A stretch of 64,000 bases of DNA from assembly GCF_037976825.1 (NCBI RefSeq), contig NZ_CP150269.1:2803501-2867500 (forward strand), in the 5' to 3' direction. The DNA comes from Paenibacillus sp. FSL K6-1330 (GTDB taxonomy: Bacteria; Bacillota; Bacilli; Paenibacillales; Paenibacillaceae). The notes under the pieces are model-generated. The model did not search any database. It was not told where the DNA came from and worked only from the letters and a program-made list of their open reading frames with translations. Positions 1-9,042 of this stretch are shown here, in pieces (within the stretch, counting starts at the first letter, position 1; the number at the start of each line of letters is the position of its first letter). A program made the translations under genes and the position numbers.

Positions 1-746
1 CCAGTCAAACCTTCGGGAAACCGCTGAAGCTGCTTGACAAAACGGCGTCAACGCAGGAAGATGCCCGGCAATTGGCGGAAGAAGGGGCAACCGAAGGCAC
101 GCTTGTGATCTCGGAAGAGCAGACGGGCGGCCGCGGGAGAATGGGCAGGAAATTCCACTCCCCGAGAGGCAAAGGCATATGGATGAGCCTGGTGCTCAGA
201 CCGAAGCAACCTCTGCATTTAACCCAGCAGCTCACCTTGTTGACAGGCGTAGCGGTATGCCGTGCGATCACGAAGTGCGCCGGTGTGCAAACCGATATCA
301 AATGGCCAAACGACATTCTGTTTCAAGGCAAAAAGGTGTGCGGCATTCTGCTGGAGTCTGCAACAGAAGACGAAAGGGTGCGCTACTGCATTGCCGGTAT
401 CGGCATCAGCGCCAATCTGAAAGAATCGGATTTTCCGGAGGAGCTGCGCAGCGTTGCGACTTCGATTCGCATGGCTGGCGGAGCAACCGTTAATCGGACA
501 GAGCTGATCCAGTCCATCATGGCGGAGATGGAGGTTTTATATGAATTGTACAACGAGCAGGGCTTCGAGCCTATAGCCTCTCTCTGGGAAGCTTTATCCG
601 GCACGGTGGGCAGGGAAGTTCAAGTGCAGACGGCCCTTGACCGTTTTAGCGGGATTGCCACAGGACTCAACCGAGATGGTGCGCTGCTGGTCCGCAATCA
701 AGATGACGAGCTGATCCCCGTATATTCCGGTGAAATTCTTTTTTAA
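1..746 (+). CDS. birA: Biotin--[acetyl-CoA-carboxylase] ligase BirA, 5'-truncated by the window edge
   Basis: The reading frame is open from base 3, so the gene begins upstream of the window. BirA makes biotinyl-AMP and transfers biotin to the biotin carboxyl carrier protein of acetyl-CoA carboxylase; full-length Bacillus forms also repress biotin genes through an N-terminal helix-turn-helix, which would lie outside this window. The visible part holds the ligase core: the biotin/ATP-binding motif GGRGRMGRKFHSPRGKGIW, then IKWPNDILFQGKKVCGILLE with the catalytic KWPND lysine, then the GIGISAN segment and a small C-terminal SH3-like domain (about the last 50 residues). It precedes panBCD as in B. 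subtilis, but a promoter and structured leader separate them, so co-transcription is not required. The family assignment is firm; whether this is the bifunctional form cannot be seen. Confidence 0.95.
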   Translation, partial: SQTFGKPLKLLDKTASTQEDARQLAEEGATEGTLVISEEQTGGRGRMGRKFHSPRGKGIWMSLVLRPKQPLHLTQQLTLLTGVAVCRAITKCAGVQTDIKWPNDILFQGKKVCGILLESATEDERVRYCIAGIGISANLKESDFPEELRSVATSIRMAGGATVNRTELIQSIMAEMEVLYELYNEQGFEPIASLWEALSGTVGREVQVQTALDRFSGIATGLNRDGALLVRNQDDELIPVYSGEILF

Positions 747-766
747 TACCAGGTAAATGAAACATG

Positions 767-795
767 GTGAAATCGTAGTTGGATTTTGTTATACT
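767..795 (+). promoter_or_regulatory. Candidate sigma-A promoter for panBCD
   Basis: A good -10 hexamer TATACT lies at 790-795. Seventeen bases upstream is a weak -35 (GTGAAA, 767-772). It sits between the birA stop and the structured panB leader, where the pan operon promoter is expected. Confidence 0.4.
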
Positions 796-799
796 ATGA

Positions 800-1007
800 C
801 CAAGAGGCGGTATCGCCATGAGCGAATTGCACTCTACAGCAAGTGATATTGAACAGCATTATTTTTTTAGAACACCTTCATAACTGTTATGCCGGTTACG
901 TTGGATTCTGCTCTGAGCCGAAAGGACCGAGACAGAAGGGACGATCGCGAGTGACTCTTTTTTGCCTTTCGGACTTTTTAGCAAGTATGTGCTAAAAGGT
1001 TTTTTTT
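800..1007 (+). promoter_or_regulatory. Structured 5' leader of panBCD ending in an intrinsic terminator (candidate pan RNA motif)
   Basis: About 210 bases precede panB without a gene. Two elements are visible. CCGAAAGG at 918-925 is perfectly complementary to CCTTTCGG at 965-972, closing a domain of about 40 bases. Directly after it, TTTTAGCA (976-983) and TGCTAAAA (990-997) form a terminator stem followed by a U-run (1000-1007), ending only 40 bases before the panB start. A terminator inside the leader indicates premature-termination control. The pan RNA motif, a conserved structure with bulged adenines, is known upstream of panB, panC and panD in Firmicutes, so this is the obvious candidate. 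I could not match the motif consensus from memory, so that identity is inference. Confidence 0.5.
975..1007 (+). terminator. Attenuator-type intrinsic terminator in the panB leader
   Basis: An 8-bp stem TTTTAGCA/TGCTAAAA with a 6-base loop is followed by GG and eight T. It lies downstream of the putative promoter and upstream of the panB ribosome binding site. Confidence 0.7.
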
Positions 1008-1047
1008 ATTGTGTCTAACTTATTTACACAAAGGAGGCTGTGTCACA

Positions 1048-1935
1048 ATGACAGGCAAACAACCACTGAACATCGTGAAGATGAAGAACATGAAGAAGAA
1101 GGGTATACCGATCACCATGCTGACCGCGTACGATTATCCTTCCGCCAAGCTGGCGGAGGAAGCGGATATTGATATGATATTGGTAGGCGATTCCCTCGGC
1201 AATGTCGTGCTCGGCTATAACTCCACAATTCCGGTAACGCTGGACGACATGGTATATCATACCCGTGCCGTCGCTCGTGGAGCGGAAGAAACTTTTATCG
1301 TAGCGGATATGCCGTTTATGACCTATCACGGAGATATTGATGAAAGTCTGCGCGGGGTGCGGAGATTGATGCAGGAAGGTCATGCGCATGCCGTGAAAAT
1401 GGAGGGCGGCGAAGAAATCGCCGGCACCGTGAAACGGATCGTACAGTCCGGCGTACCGGTACTGGGTCATATCGGGCTGACGCCTCAGTCGGTGAATCAA
1501 ATTGGAGGCTACCGGATCCAAGGCAAGGATGCCCAAGACGCTCAGCGGCTCATGAATGATGCAAAGGCACTTGAAGCGGCTGGAGCATTCGCAATTGTAT
1601 TGGAGCTGGTTACAGAAGAGGCTGCGGCGGAAATATCTAAAGCGCTGAGCATACCGACGATTGGCATCGGAGCGGGTCGTTACTGCGACGGTCAGGTTCT
1701 GGTATTCCATGATTTAATCAAATATGCGTCTCCCTATCGGGACAAACGCTTCGTGAAAACATACGCTGATGTAGGCTCCGTCATCCGTGAAGGCATTACG
1801 CAGTATGTGAAGGAAGTAAAGGACCGCTCATTCCCGGCAGAGGAGCATGTCTTCAAGGCCGAGAAACATGAGGCTTCCGAAACGACAACAACATTATATG
1901 GAAGCAAAAAGGAAAAGGTGGGCACGACATCATGA
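1048..1935 (+). CDS. panB: 3-methyl-2-oxobutanoate hydroxymethyltransferase (ketopantoate hydroxymethyltransferase)
   Basis: First enzyme of pantothenate synthesis: it adds a one-carbon unit from 5,10-methylene-tetrahydrofolate to alpha-ketoisovalerate, giving ketopantoate, in the cytoplasm. The product is 295 residues, a little longer than the usual 260-280 because of a charged C-terminal tail. Family motifs are clear: TAYDYPSAK near residue 26, ILVGDSLGNVVLGY near 45, the KMEGG segment, GHIGLTPQS, and GIGAGRYCDGQVLV near the C-terminal third. The start is ATG 1048, with AAGGAGG ten bases upstream; an in-frame TTG at 1009 lies in the terminator tail and is rejected. The stop overlaps the panC start by four bases (ATGA), indicating translational coupling. 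Expression is probably set by the leader terminator just upstream. Confidence 0.97.
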   Translation: MTGKQPLNIVKMKNMKKKGIPITMLTAYDYPSAKLAEEADIDMILVGDSLGNVVLGYNSTIPVTLDDMVYHTRAVARGAEETFIVADMPFMTYHGDIDESLRGVRRLMQEGHAHAVKMEGGEEIAGTVKRIVQSGVPVLGHIGLTPQSVNQIGGYRIQGKDAQDAQRLMNDAKALEAAGAFAIVLELVTEEAAAEISKALSIPTIGIGAGRYCDGQVLVFHDLIKYASPYRDKRFVKTYADVGSVIREGITQYVKEVKDRSFPAEEHVFKAEKHEASETTTTLYGSKKEKVGTTS

Positions 1936-2822
1936 AAGTGATTCGCACCATTGCGGAATTAAGATCAGAACTTAAGGACCGCTGGGAATCCGGCAGTGGT
2001 TCGGTAGGACTTGTGCCTACGATGGGTTATTTGCATGAAGGACACGCCAGCCTGATGCGTAAGGCGCGAGAAATGGCAGGTACGGTGGTTGTCAGTATCT
2101 TTGTCAATCCGATTCAATTCGGACCGGGTGAGGATTATGAGACCTATCCCAGGGATGAGGCACGCGATCTGGCGTTGGCGGAATCCGAAGGGGTGAATGT
2201 GGTTTTTATTCCCACGGTTCAGGAAATGTATCCCCAGCCGACCAAAACCAAAATCACTGTATCGGAAATTACGTCTTTGTTGTGCGGGGCCTCCCGTCCC
2301 GGGCATTTTGACGGTGTTACCACCGTTGTTAACAAATTGTTTAATATCGTAAAACCTGACTATGCTTTCTTCGGAATGAAGGATGCCCAGCAGGTAGCCG
2401 TCATTGAGCAAATGGTTCAAGATTTGAACATGGACGTAACCATCGTGCCTTGTCCGATCATCCGCGAATCTGACGGCCTTGCTCTAAGCTCACGCAACGT
2501 GTATTTGAAGCCGGAAGAGCGGGAACAGGCACTTGTGCTGTCGGGCTCTTTGCGGACCGCTCAGGAGATGATCCAGCAGGGACAAGCGACAACGGCAGGA
2601 GAGATCCGTGTTCATCTTCGGGATTCTATATCCCAGTCCCCGCTCGCTGATATTGATTATGCAGAATTGCTCACTTTCCCGGAACTTGTTCCCGTGGAAG
2701 ATTCATATCGCATTGCGGATGAAGGCAGAACCGTCATTATGGCGCTGGCCGTACGATTTGGCCGCACCCGTCTCATTGACAATGCGTTACTTCAACCAAA
2801 AGTAGGGGGATCCCATGTTTAG
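1932..2822 (+). CDS. panC: Pantoate--beta-alanine ligase (pantothenate synthetase)
   Basis: Catalyses the ATP-dependent condensation of pantoate with beta-alanine through a pantoyl-adenylate, the last step of pantothenate synthesis. The product is 296 residues, within the normal 280-300 range. The nucleotidyltransferase signature [11 protein letters not shown] (residues 31-41, the HxGH motif) is followed by [20 protein letters not shown] for pantoate binding, the FFGMKDAQQ segment, and SSRNVYL, equivalent to the KMSKS loop, near residue 186. It overlaps panB by four bases and panD by eight, so the three genes form one coupled operon. I see no ketopantoate reductase (panE) in the window; ilvC or a distant panE must supply pantoate. 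Confidence 0.97.
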   Translation: MKVIRTIAELRSELKDRWESGSGSVGLVPTMGYLHEGHASLMRKAREMAGTVVVSIFVNPIQFGPGEDYETYPRDEARDLALAESEGVNVVFIPTVQEMYPQPTKTKITVSEITSLLCGASRPGHFDGVTTVVNKLFNIVKPDYAFFGMKDAQQVAVIEQMVQDLNMDVTIVPCPIIRESDGLALSSRNVYLKPEEREQALVLSGSLRTAQEMIQQGQATTAGEIRVHLRDSISQSPLADIDYAELLTFPELVPVEDSYRIADEGRTVIMALAVRFGRTRLIDNALLQPKVGGSHV

Positions 2823-3198
2823 AACAATGATGAAATCCAAAATCCACCGCGCAACGGTGACGGAAGCCAATCTGAACTATGTGGGCAGCATTACCATTGA
2901 TGAGGATCTAATGGAGGCTGCAGACCTTTTGGAGAATGAAAAAGTTCAAATCGTGAACAATAACAATGGCGCCCGTTTGGAAACGTACGTGATCAAAGGC
3001 GAACGCGGCAGTGGTGTGATTTGTCTGAACGGGGCAGCTGCAAGGCTTGTACAGCCTGGCGACAACGTCATTATCATTTCTTATGCCATGATGTCTAAAG
3101 AGGAATACGACAATCATACCCCGACGGTTGTGATCGTTGACGAAATGAATAAGCCGGTTAATACGGAATATCGTGAGGTTCACGCCGCGGTTCTCTAA
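2815..3198 (+). CDS. panD: Aspartate 1-decarboxylase (pyruvoyl enzyme) precursor
   Basis: Converts L-aspartate to beta-alanine for pantothenate synthesis. The 127-residue proenzyme cleaves itself between Gly24 and Ser25, giving a beta chain and an alpha chain with an N-terminal pyruvoyl group. The site is visible as NYVGSITID, with G24-S25 in register with the E. coli enzyme. The fold motifs [16 protein letters not shown] (about residues 62-77) and IISYAMMS follow as expected. Length is normal. The start overlaps the panC end by eight bases and has a GGGGGA ribosome binding site inside panC. A terminator follows at 3261-3298, closing the panBCD operon. Whether the organism uses a PanZ-like maturation factor cannot be judged. 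Confidence 0.97.
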   Translation: MFRTMMKSKIHRATVTEANLNYVGSITIDEDLMEAADLLENEKVQIVNNNNGARLETYVIKGERGSGVICLNGAAARLVQPGDNVIIISYAMMSKEEYDNHTPTVVIVDEMNKPVNTEYREVHAAVL

Positions 3199-3260
3199 AC
3201 GGTCTCCTAAGAGCCAAAATGTGTCGGGACCTTAAAGGGATGAAAAGACCGACTTCTACA

Positions 3261-3298
3261 GAAAATGAGTTCAGGTCGACGCACTGATCTCATTTTTC
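3261..3298 (+). terminator. Intrinsic terminator after panBCD
   Basis: GAAAATGAGTTCAG (3261-3274) pairs with CTGATCTCATTTTTC (3284-3298) with one internal mismatch, leaving a 9-base loop and a short T-run. The next gene has its own ribosome binding site just downstream. Confidence 0.65.
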
Positions 3299-3319
3299 CG
3301 CTAAGGGTGGGATGCAGCT

Positions 3320-3949
3320 ATGTTTCAACATGTATTCGCTGAAATGAACAACATGTTAGATGAAATTGTGAAGCATTACCCTTCTGCTCAAGGTCCCCAA
3401 AAACAGGCGCTGGTACAAAACTGGAACATGCTCAAAAGCATGAGCGAGGGCATTATCGAGGAATGGCTCCATTTTGAAGAGAAGATGGCTATCTTCCGCG
3501 AGAGTGCCGCCTCACCTCCTGTTTTTCCACCGACCGAAGCGCCTGAACTGCAGCTTGATGCATTCATTCGCGGCCAAGGTTATTACAAGTTGTTGATGTT
3601 CCAGCCGGCTATACAGCAATTTGAGGTGGCCGCCACGGTATTTCCGGATAGCCTTCTGATCAAGCTGTATATTGCGATGTCCCATCTTTATTTGGGGCAA
3701 ACCATACCAGCGTCCGATGTATTGGTGTCCATCCTGCCCCTGGCAGACAACAAGAAGATGCGAGCGATGATTTACAACGCGCTTGGATGCATCGAGGTGT
3801 TGAATGGACAACAAGGGAAAGCCGAGGAGCATTTTGCACTGGCGATTCACAGCGACCCGACACTTCCTGACCCCATTATCAATTTGGAGGTCTGCAAGCA
3901 GAATCGCGGTGAGCTCCAGTACGGCAGCCAATTGATCTCTTTGCTGTAG
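3320..3949 (+). CDS. Tetratricopeptide-repeat protein, function unknown
   Basis: A cytoplasmic protein of 209 residues with no signal peptide or membrane segment. The second half reads as two or three TPR helical hairpins: GQGYYKLLMFQPAIQQFEVA (about residues 86-105), KLYIAMSHLYLGQTIPASDV (about 115-135), and IYNALGCIEVLNGQQGKAEEH followed by FALAIHSDPTLPDPIINLEV (about 151-191), the last being the canonical A-x-x-x-D-P TPR ending. The first 60 residues are helical and acidic. TPRs mediate protein contacts, so a scaffold or adaptor role is possible, but no specific partner can be named. It lies between panD and dinG, where B. subtilis has no such gene. The start ATG 3320 follows GGGTGGG at normal spacing. 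Confidence 0.8.
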   Translation: MFQHVFAEMNNMLDEIVKHYPSAQGPQKQALVQNWNMLKSMSEGIIEEWLHFEEKMAIFRESAASPPVFPPTEAPELQLDAFIRGQGYYKLLMFQPAIQQFEVAATVFPDSLLIKLYIAMSHLYLGQTIPASDVLVSILPLADNKKMRAMIYNALGCIEVLNGQQGKAEEHFALAIHSDPTLPDPIINLEVCKQNRGELQYGSQLISLL

Positions 3950-4120
3950 AAATCAAGCCATTACAAGAAGCGATGCCAGAGCTCATTACTGAGACTTTGG
4001 TATCGCTTCTTGCCGTATGGAGCGATGGAGGAGAAACGGGGGATTTTTTACCCGGAATGTTCAAAACCCGCAACTTCTGGTATGCTGTTAATTAGTCTGG
4101 AGGAAAGGGATTTTATCGAA

Positions 4121-6997
4121 ATGAAATTTGCCGTATTGGATTTTGAAACCACGGGCAACCAGTCAGCAGATGAGATCATTCAGGTTGGACTGGCCATCAT
4201 CGAAGAGGATCGAAGCATCTCCCGCGTATACGGCACCTATGTCAATCCCGGGATTCCGATCCCTCCTTTTATTACCGGTTTGACCGGCATTTCCGACAGT
4301 GATGTAGCGGATGCTCCGTCATTGGAAGAAATGATGATGGAACTCGTGCCCATGCTCGACGATGTCGTATTGGTTGGGCATAATGTCGCTTTTGATTTTA
4401 ACTTTTTGCAAAATGCACTCGATCGCTGCGGCTATTTACCGTTCAGCGGCCGAATTCTAGATACGATGCACTTCTTAAAAATATGTTTTCCCTCGCTGCC
4501 TTCTTATCAGCTCGGGATGGTCTCCTCTCATTTCGGTCTGGAGCATGACCGTCCGCATCAGGCGGACAGCGATGCGCTTGCCACAGCCTATGCGCTGCTG
4601 AAATGCCTGGAGGAGATCGATGAGCTTCCTCTCCTTACCGTGCAGCGGTTAAGCGACCTGTTTGCCGACGAGGACAGCGACTTGGCCTGGTTCTTTGACG
4701 GCATCCGTGCTGACAGGGAGTTCCAGGCTGTACAAGCCGGAGACACCCATACGTACTATCGTCAATTTGCCCTGGCCGTTGACGATTGGAACGATATTGC
4801 GCCTGCCAGGGATGAGTCGGAGCCTAATCCGCTGGCGGATGTAAGCTTCGAGCAATACATGAATGATGTCCGTGAACGTCTAAAGGAAACGCTGCCTCAT
4901 TATGAGAGCAGGGATGCCCAGGACATGATGTTTCAGGAAGTGATGCAGGCCCTCGATGACAATAAACATTTATTGATCGAAGCCGGCACGGGAACAGGCA
5001 AATCCCTCGGGTATTTGCTGCCGTCGATTTATCAAAGCGTGAAGCAGGAACAGAAGGTTATGGTGAGCACGCATACAATCAACCTTCAAGAACAGCTGCG
5101 TGACCGGGATATTCCCCTGCTCACCCAGGTTGTTCCTTTTCCTTTTAAAGCGGCTATTTTCAAGGGAAGAGGCCATTATTTGTGTTTGAGAAAATTTGAA
5201 CATAAAATAAATAGAAGAGATTTTCATTCCCCGAAGGAAGATGTGATCACCGCGGCGCAGATGCTGGTCTGGCTGACCCAGACGGAGAACGGGGATGATG
5301 AAGAACTGAACTTTGGCGGTCGCGGAGGGGATTTCTGGGAGACGATCTCCAGTGATTCGGATTCCTGCCTTGGCCGTGCCTGCCCATGGTTCCGCAAATG
5401 CTACTATCACAGGGCTAAACATGAAGCGGGCATCGCGGATGTTGTCATTACGAACCATTCGAAGCTGTTCACTGACGTAAAAGCGAATCATCAGCTGCTT
5501 CCGAGTTATGAGCGTCTCGTCATTGATGAAGCGCATCATCTGGAGGACGTCGCTGGCAAGCACCTTGGCTTGCAGATGAAATATTTTTCGGTGGTCCATA
5601 CGTTGACTCGTATGTACAAAGACAGCCGCAGCGGTCAGCTTCCGGCTCTTCGCCAGCTGCTGCAAGCATCGTCGCATGAGAAGGCTGTCGAGTGGTCCTC
5701 CATCATAGACCGGATTTATCCGGATCTGATCACCGCAAAAGAGAATTGGGACCGGCTCAGCGATCAATTGTTCGGACTACTTCCGGAACGCGGAGACGCG
5801 ACTCCGGGGGATGCCGGTCAATTCTCGCTTCGCTTATCGCCTCTGAAGAAGCCGAAGGATTGGGATTCGCTGGCCGAGTTGGAGCATCAAATTCATGTGA
5901 CGCTGGGCGATGTCGTTCGCAAGGGTGACAAGCTGATCGCCGAGATGAAGGAAGATCTGGACGACTACAGCGCGGACAGTTTGTTAACAGACCTATCGGG
6001 TCTGTTTAAGGACCTGGCCGCACACCGCGAGGACCTGAGGTCCTTCATGGCTCTGAATGATGAAGGCACGGTATACTGGATGGAGGCTAACGGGAATTTC
6101 CGCGGCAAATCGCTGCAGCTTTATGCAGTGCCTGTCGATGTTAGCACCCACTTGAAGGAATTGTTTTTTGACAAGAAACAAAGCGTGATCCTGACATCGG
6201 CGACCTTGTCGGTGGATAAATCGTTTCAGTTCATGATCGAGAACTTGGGTCTTCAGGAAGCGGCAGATAGCGGCAACTTGAACACGGTTCTGCTGCCGTC
6301 CCCGTTTAATTACAGGGAGCAGGCCCTCCTTGTCGTGCCGCGCGATTTTCCGAGCGTGAAGGGCTCGGTCGGGGATGCACTCTTTGTGAATACACTTGTG
6401 CAATCATTGGCCGATACGGCAATCGCTACGCATGGCCGCATGCTTGTGCTGTTCACTTCGTACCGCATGCTGCGTCAGGTTCACGAGCCGTTGAAGGAGG
6501 CGCTGGCATCCAGCGATATTACGGTACTGGGACAAGGGATGGACGGAACCAGCCGTACCAAGTTAATCCGGAGATTCCAGGATAGCAGTGCTTCGGTCCT
6601 GCTGGGTACGAGCTCCTTCTGGGAAGGGGTAGACATACCCGGGGAGGCGCTCACTTGCCTTGCGATCGTCCGGCTGCCGTTCCAGCCGCCGAATCATCCC
6701 TTGGTCGAAGCCAAGAGCGAATTGCTGCAGCAGCAGAAGAAGAACCCGTTCATGAAACTTTCGGTTCCGCAAGCGGTCATTCGCTTCAAACAGGGATTTG
6801 GCCGACTGGTGCGGACCGCGCAAGATAAGGGGATTGTCATTGTCTACGATACCCGGGTCATTGAATCCTATTACGGGAAATATTTCTTATATTCTTTGCC
6901 GGGGCCGAAGATGGAGCATATGCCGACAGAGGGGATCGTTCCCCGAATTTCGGAATGGCTGCAGGAAGAGGCAGGCATAGAGAACCAAGCTGAATAA
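4121..6997 (+). CDS. dinG: ATP-dependent helicase DinG with N-terminal DEDDh 3'-5' exonuclease domain
   Basis: A 958-residue fusion. Residues 1-175 are an epsilon-type exonuclease: DFETTG (D7, E9), GHNVAFDFNFL and HQADSDALAT supply the DEDDh residues. From about residue 250 comes an XPD/DinG superfamily 2 helicase: EAGTGTGKSLGYLLP (Walker A, about 286), VMVSTHTINLQEQL, IDEAHHLED (DEAH box, about 468), ILTSATLS, and the C-terminal motifs LLGTSSFWEGVDIPG and RFKQGFGRLVRT. A cysteine set typical of the 4Fe-4S cluster is present: one Cys near 355, then CLGRACPWFRKC (C-x4-C-x5-C) near 416. ATG 4121 was chosen because it starts the exonuclease fold directly and has an AAAGGGA site; the frame is open upstream to 4010. 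The likely role is unwinding of damaged or blocked DNA. Confidence 0.93.
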   Translation: MKFAVLDFETTGNQSADEIIQVGLAIIEEDRSISRVYGTYVNPGIPIPPFITGLTGISDSDVADAPSLEEMMMELVPMLDDVVLVGHNVAFDFNFLQNALDRCGYLPFSGRILDTMHFLKICFPSLPSYQLGMVSSHFGLEHDRPHQADSDALATAYALLKCLEEIDELPLLTVQRLSDLFADEDSDLAWFFDGIRADREFQAVQAGDTHTYYRQFALAVDDWNDIAPARDESEPNPLADVSFEQYMNDVRERLKETLPHYESRDAQDMMFQEVMQALDDNKHLLIEAGTGTGKSLGYLLPSIYQSVKQEQKVMVSTHTINLQEQLRDRDIPLLTQVVPFPFKAAIFKGRGHYLCLRKFEHKINRRDFHSPKEDVITAAQMLVWLTQTENGDDEELNFGGRGGDFWETISSDSDSCLGRACPWFRKCYYHRAKHEAGIADVVITNHSKLFTDVKANHQLLPSYERLVIDEAHHLEDVAGKHLGLQMKYFSVVHTLTRMYKDSRSGQLPALRQLLQASSHEKAVEWSSIIDRIYPDLITAKENWDRLSDQLFGLLPERGDATPGDAGQFSLRLSPLKKPKDWDSLAELEHQIHVTLGDVVRKGDKLIAEMKEDLDDYSADSLLTDLSGLFKDLAAHREDLRSFMALNDEGTVYWMEANGNFRGKSLQLYAVPVDVSTHLKELFFDKKQSVILTSATLSVDKSFQFMIENLGLQEAADSGNLNTVLLPSPFNYREQALLVVPRDFPSVKGSVGDALFVNTLVQSLADTAIATHGRMLVLFTSYRMLRQVHEPLKEALASSDITVLGQGMDGTSRTKLIRRFQDSSASVLLGTSSFWEGVDIPGEALTCLAIVRLPFQPPNHPLVEAKSELLQQQKKNPFMKLSVPQAVIRFKQGFGRLVRTAQDKGIVIVYDTRVIESYYGKYFLYSLPGPKMEHMPTEGIVPRISEWLQEEAGIENQAE

Positions 6998-7069
6998 AAG
7001 TGAAACAATGAACGAAATGATCTGTCACAAAAAAATGTAGTTATTAACCTATTATTAGGGGGAGCATGA

Positions 7070-7735
7070 ATGAAATCGGAAAAAATTTCGGAAGCCGTGG
7101 TCCGCAGATTACCTGTATACTTGCGCTATTTGAATGAGCTTCAGAAAAGGGAGGTCTCCACGGTTTCCTCCCAGGAACTGGGACAAAAACTGGACCTCAA
7201 TCCTGCTCAAATTCGTAAGGACCTAGCGTATTTCGGTGATTTTGGACGGAAAGGGATCGGATATGACGTATCTTATCTGATCGAGAAAATTCGCCAGATT
7301 CTAAAGCTGGACCAGAAGATCAATGTCGCATTGATTGGGGCCGGTAATCTTGGACATGCATTATCGAATTACAATGCATTTCTGAAGGACAATATGAAGA
7401 TTGTGGCGGTTTTCGATTCGTATTCTCCCAAAGTTGGTATGAAAATTAACAATTTGGTTGTACAGCCGATGGAGGAACTGGAGAAGACGGTTCATGAGTA
7501 CGGCATTCGTATCGGGATAATCACCGTTCCGGATTTTGAAGCGCAGAATGTAGCCAATCAGCTTATCGCCGCAGGCATCGAGGCTATCCTGAATTTTGCG
7601 CCAACCATCCTGAAAGCCCCATCCCATATCCGGATTCATACGGCTGATTTTACTACAGATTTGCAGAGTTTGGCCTATTATTTGGATAACGGCAAGGAGG
7701 ATGCAGCACATGACGATAACGAAGTGGATGGTTAA
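7070..7735 (+). CDS. rex: Redox-sensing transcriptional repressor Rex
   Basis: Rex binds operators of fermentation and respiration genes and is released by NADH, coupling transcription to the NADH/NAD+ ratio. The 221-residue product has the N-terminal winged helix (VVRRLPVYLRYLNELQKREV, then SSQELGQKLDLNPAQIRKDL and the wing YFGDFGRKGIGY) and the Rossmann domain with GAGNLG at residues 90-95, followed by the C-terminal swapped helix. Length is typical. Start ATG 7070 follows AGGGGGAGC. The last bases overlap the next gene (mtaD), whose ribosome binding site AAGGAGG is inside rex, so the two are translationally coupled. I found only a TCACAA half-site upstream and no full Rex operator. The nearby acetate kinase and hydroxyacyl-CoA dehydrogenase are plausible targets (inference). 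Confidence 0.96.
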   Translation: MKSEKISEAVVRRLPVYLRYLNELQKREVSTVSSQELGQKLDLNPAQIRKDLAYFGDFGRKGIGYDVSYLIEKIRQILKLDQKINVALIGAGNLGHALSNYNAFLKDNMKIVAVFDSYSPKVGMKINNLVVQPMEELEKTVHEYGIRIGIITVPDFEAQNVANQLIAAGIEAILNFAPTILKAPSHIRIHTADFTTDLQSLAYYLDNGKEDAAHDDNEVDG

Positions 7736-9011
7736 GAACGGAACGTTTGCGGTATTAGAGGAAGGAAGATCCGTGTTACGCGGATATATGGTTGTGGAGA
7801 ATGACCGGATAACCTATCTGGGTGAAGAAGAGCCAACCGTCCAAGAGGGAACAGAAGTTATCGACGGAACTCATCTGTTTTTCCTACCGGGGTTAGTGAA
7901 CACGCACGGACATGCGGCGATGTCCCTGCTCCGCGGTTATGGCGACGATCTGACACTGCAGGTATGGCTTCAGGAAAAAATGTGGCCTATGGAAGCCAAA
8001 TTCACGGCCGACGATGTATACTGGGGAACCGCACTCTCCGTGCTGGAGATGATCAAAGGCGGAACCACGACATTTGTGGATATGTATGATCATATGGATC
8101 AGGTTGCCAAGGTTGTGCAGGACTCAGGAATGCGCGGCGTCCTGATGCGCGGCGTCATCGGATTGTGTCCGCCTGAGGTGCAGCAGCAGAAGCTGGATGA
8201 GGCGGTGGCATTCGCAAAAGACTGGCATGGCAAGGCTGACGGGAGAATTACGACGATGATTTCCCCGCATGCACCTTATACGTGCCCCCCGGATTTCATC
8301 GAAAAATTCGTTCAGGCATCGCATGATTTGAATCTGCCTTTGCATACGCATATGTCCGAAACGGAAACGGAAGTAGCTCAGAATGTAAAAGACTACGGAC
8401 TTCGCCCTGTTGCCCATTTGGAGAAGCTTGGCATGTTCTCCCGTCCAACGCTGCTTGCGCATGCCGTCCATCTGACCGATGAAGAAATCGAAATCCTGGC
8501 CAAGCATCAAGTTATGGTGTCGCATAATCCAGGCAGCAATTTGAAGCTTGCCAGCGGCATCGCTCGCGTGCCTGCACTGCTGAAAGCCGGCGTAACGGTG
8601 TCGCTGGGTACCGATGGACCTGCGAGTAACAATAACCTGGATATGTTTGAAGAGATGCGACTGGCTGCACTGATCCATAAAGGGGTAAGCGGGGACCCAA
8701 CAGCCATTCCAGCATCCGAAGCGCTTCGGATGGGAACAGAGTATGGAGCCCGATCGGCGTTCATTGAGGATATCGGCACACTTGCGGTAGGAATGAAAGC
8801 AGATATGATCGCACTGAACACGGATCAAGCGCACTTCCTTCCACGGACCGATTATATTTCACACGCTATCTACTCAGCCAGTGCGAAGGATGTAGAGCAT
8901 GTATGGGTTGACGGCAAGCAGGTAGTGAAGAATGGCGCGAGTCTTACTCTTGATGAGGAACGTATCCGCCGGGAAGCGCAGCGTGCCTTTGAGCGTCTTA
9001 CAACCCTCTAG
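7710..9011 (+). CDS. mtaD: 5-methylthioadenosine/S-adenosylhomocysteine deaminase (amidohydrolase)
   Basis: A 433-residue amidohydrolase of the TrzN/ATZ-SsnA type. Metal and substrate residues are visible: PGLVNTHGHAAMSLLRG (HxH, residues 66-68), LPLHTHMSETETE (third His), LLAHAVHLTDEE (fourth His), and SLGTDGPASNNNLDM (metal Asp). This subfamily deaminates methylthioadenosine and S-adenosylhomocysteine to the inosine forms. I chose ATG 7710 because AAGGAGG (7694-7700) is nine bases upstream; the ATG at 7701 abuts the site and is rejected. It overlaps the end of rex. The window also carries methionine salvage genes (mtnE, mtnWXB, mtnU) 15-24 kb away, so methylthioadenosine has two possible fates here. 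Substrate specificity cannot be settled from sequence; guanine or chlorohydrolase activities exist in relatives. Confidence 0.88.
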   Translation: MTITKWMVKNGTFAVLEEGRSVLRGYMVVENDRITYLGEEEPTVQEGTEVIDGTHLFFLPGLVNTHGHAAMSLLRGYGDDLTLQVWLQEKMWPMEAKFTADDVYWGTALSVLEMIKGGTTTFVDMYDHMDQVAKVVQDSGMRGVLMRGVIGLCPPEVQQQKLDEAVAFAKDWHGKADGRITTMISPHAPYTCPPDFIEKFVQASHDLNLPLHTHMSETETEVAQNVKDYGLRPVAHLEKLGMFSRPTLLAHAVHLTDEEIEILAKHQVMVSHNPGSNLKLASGIARVPALLKAGVTVSLGTDGPASNNNLDMFEEMRLAALIHKGVSGDPTAIPASEALRMGTEYGARSAFIEDIGTLAVGMKADMIALNTDQAHFLPRTDYISHAIYSASAKDVEHVWVDGKQVVKNGASLTLDEERIRREAQRAFERLTTL

Positions 9012-9042
9012 GGAATAATCAAGGGGAGCGAGGAAGACGGAT

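Noticed and set aside
7001..7069. Rex operator upstream of rex
   Set aside because: Only a TCACAA half-site is present; no inverted TTGTGA partner at the right distance.
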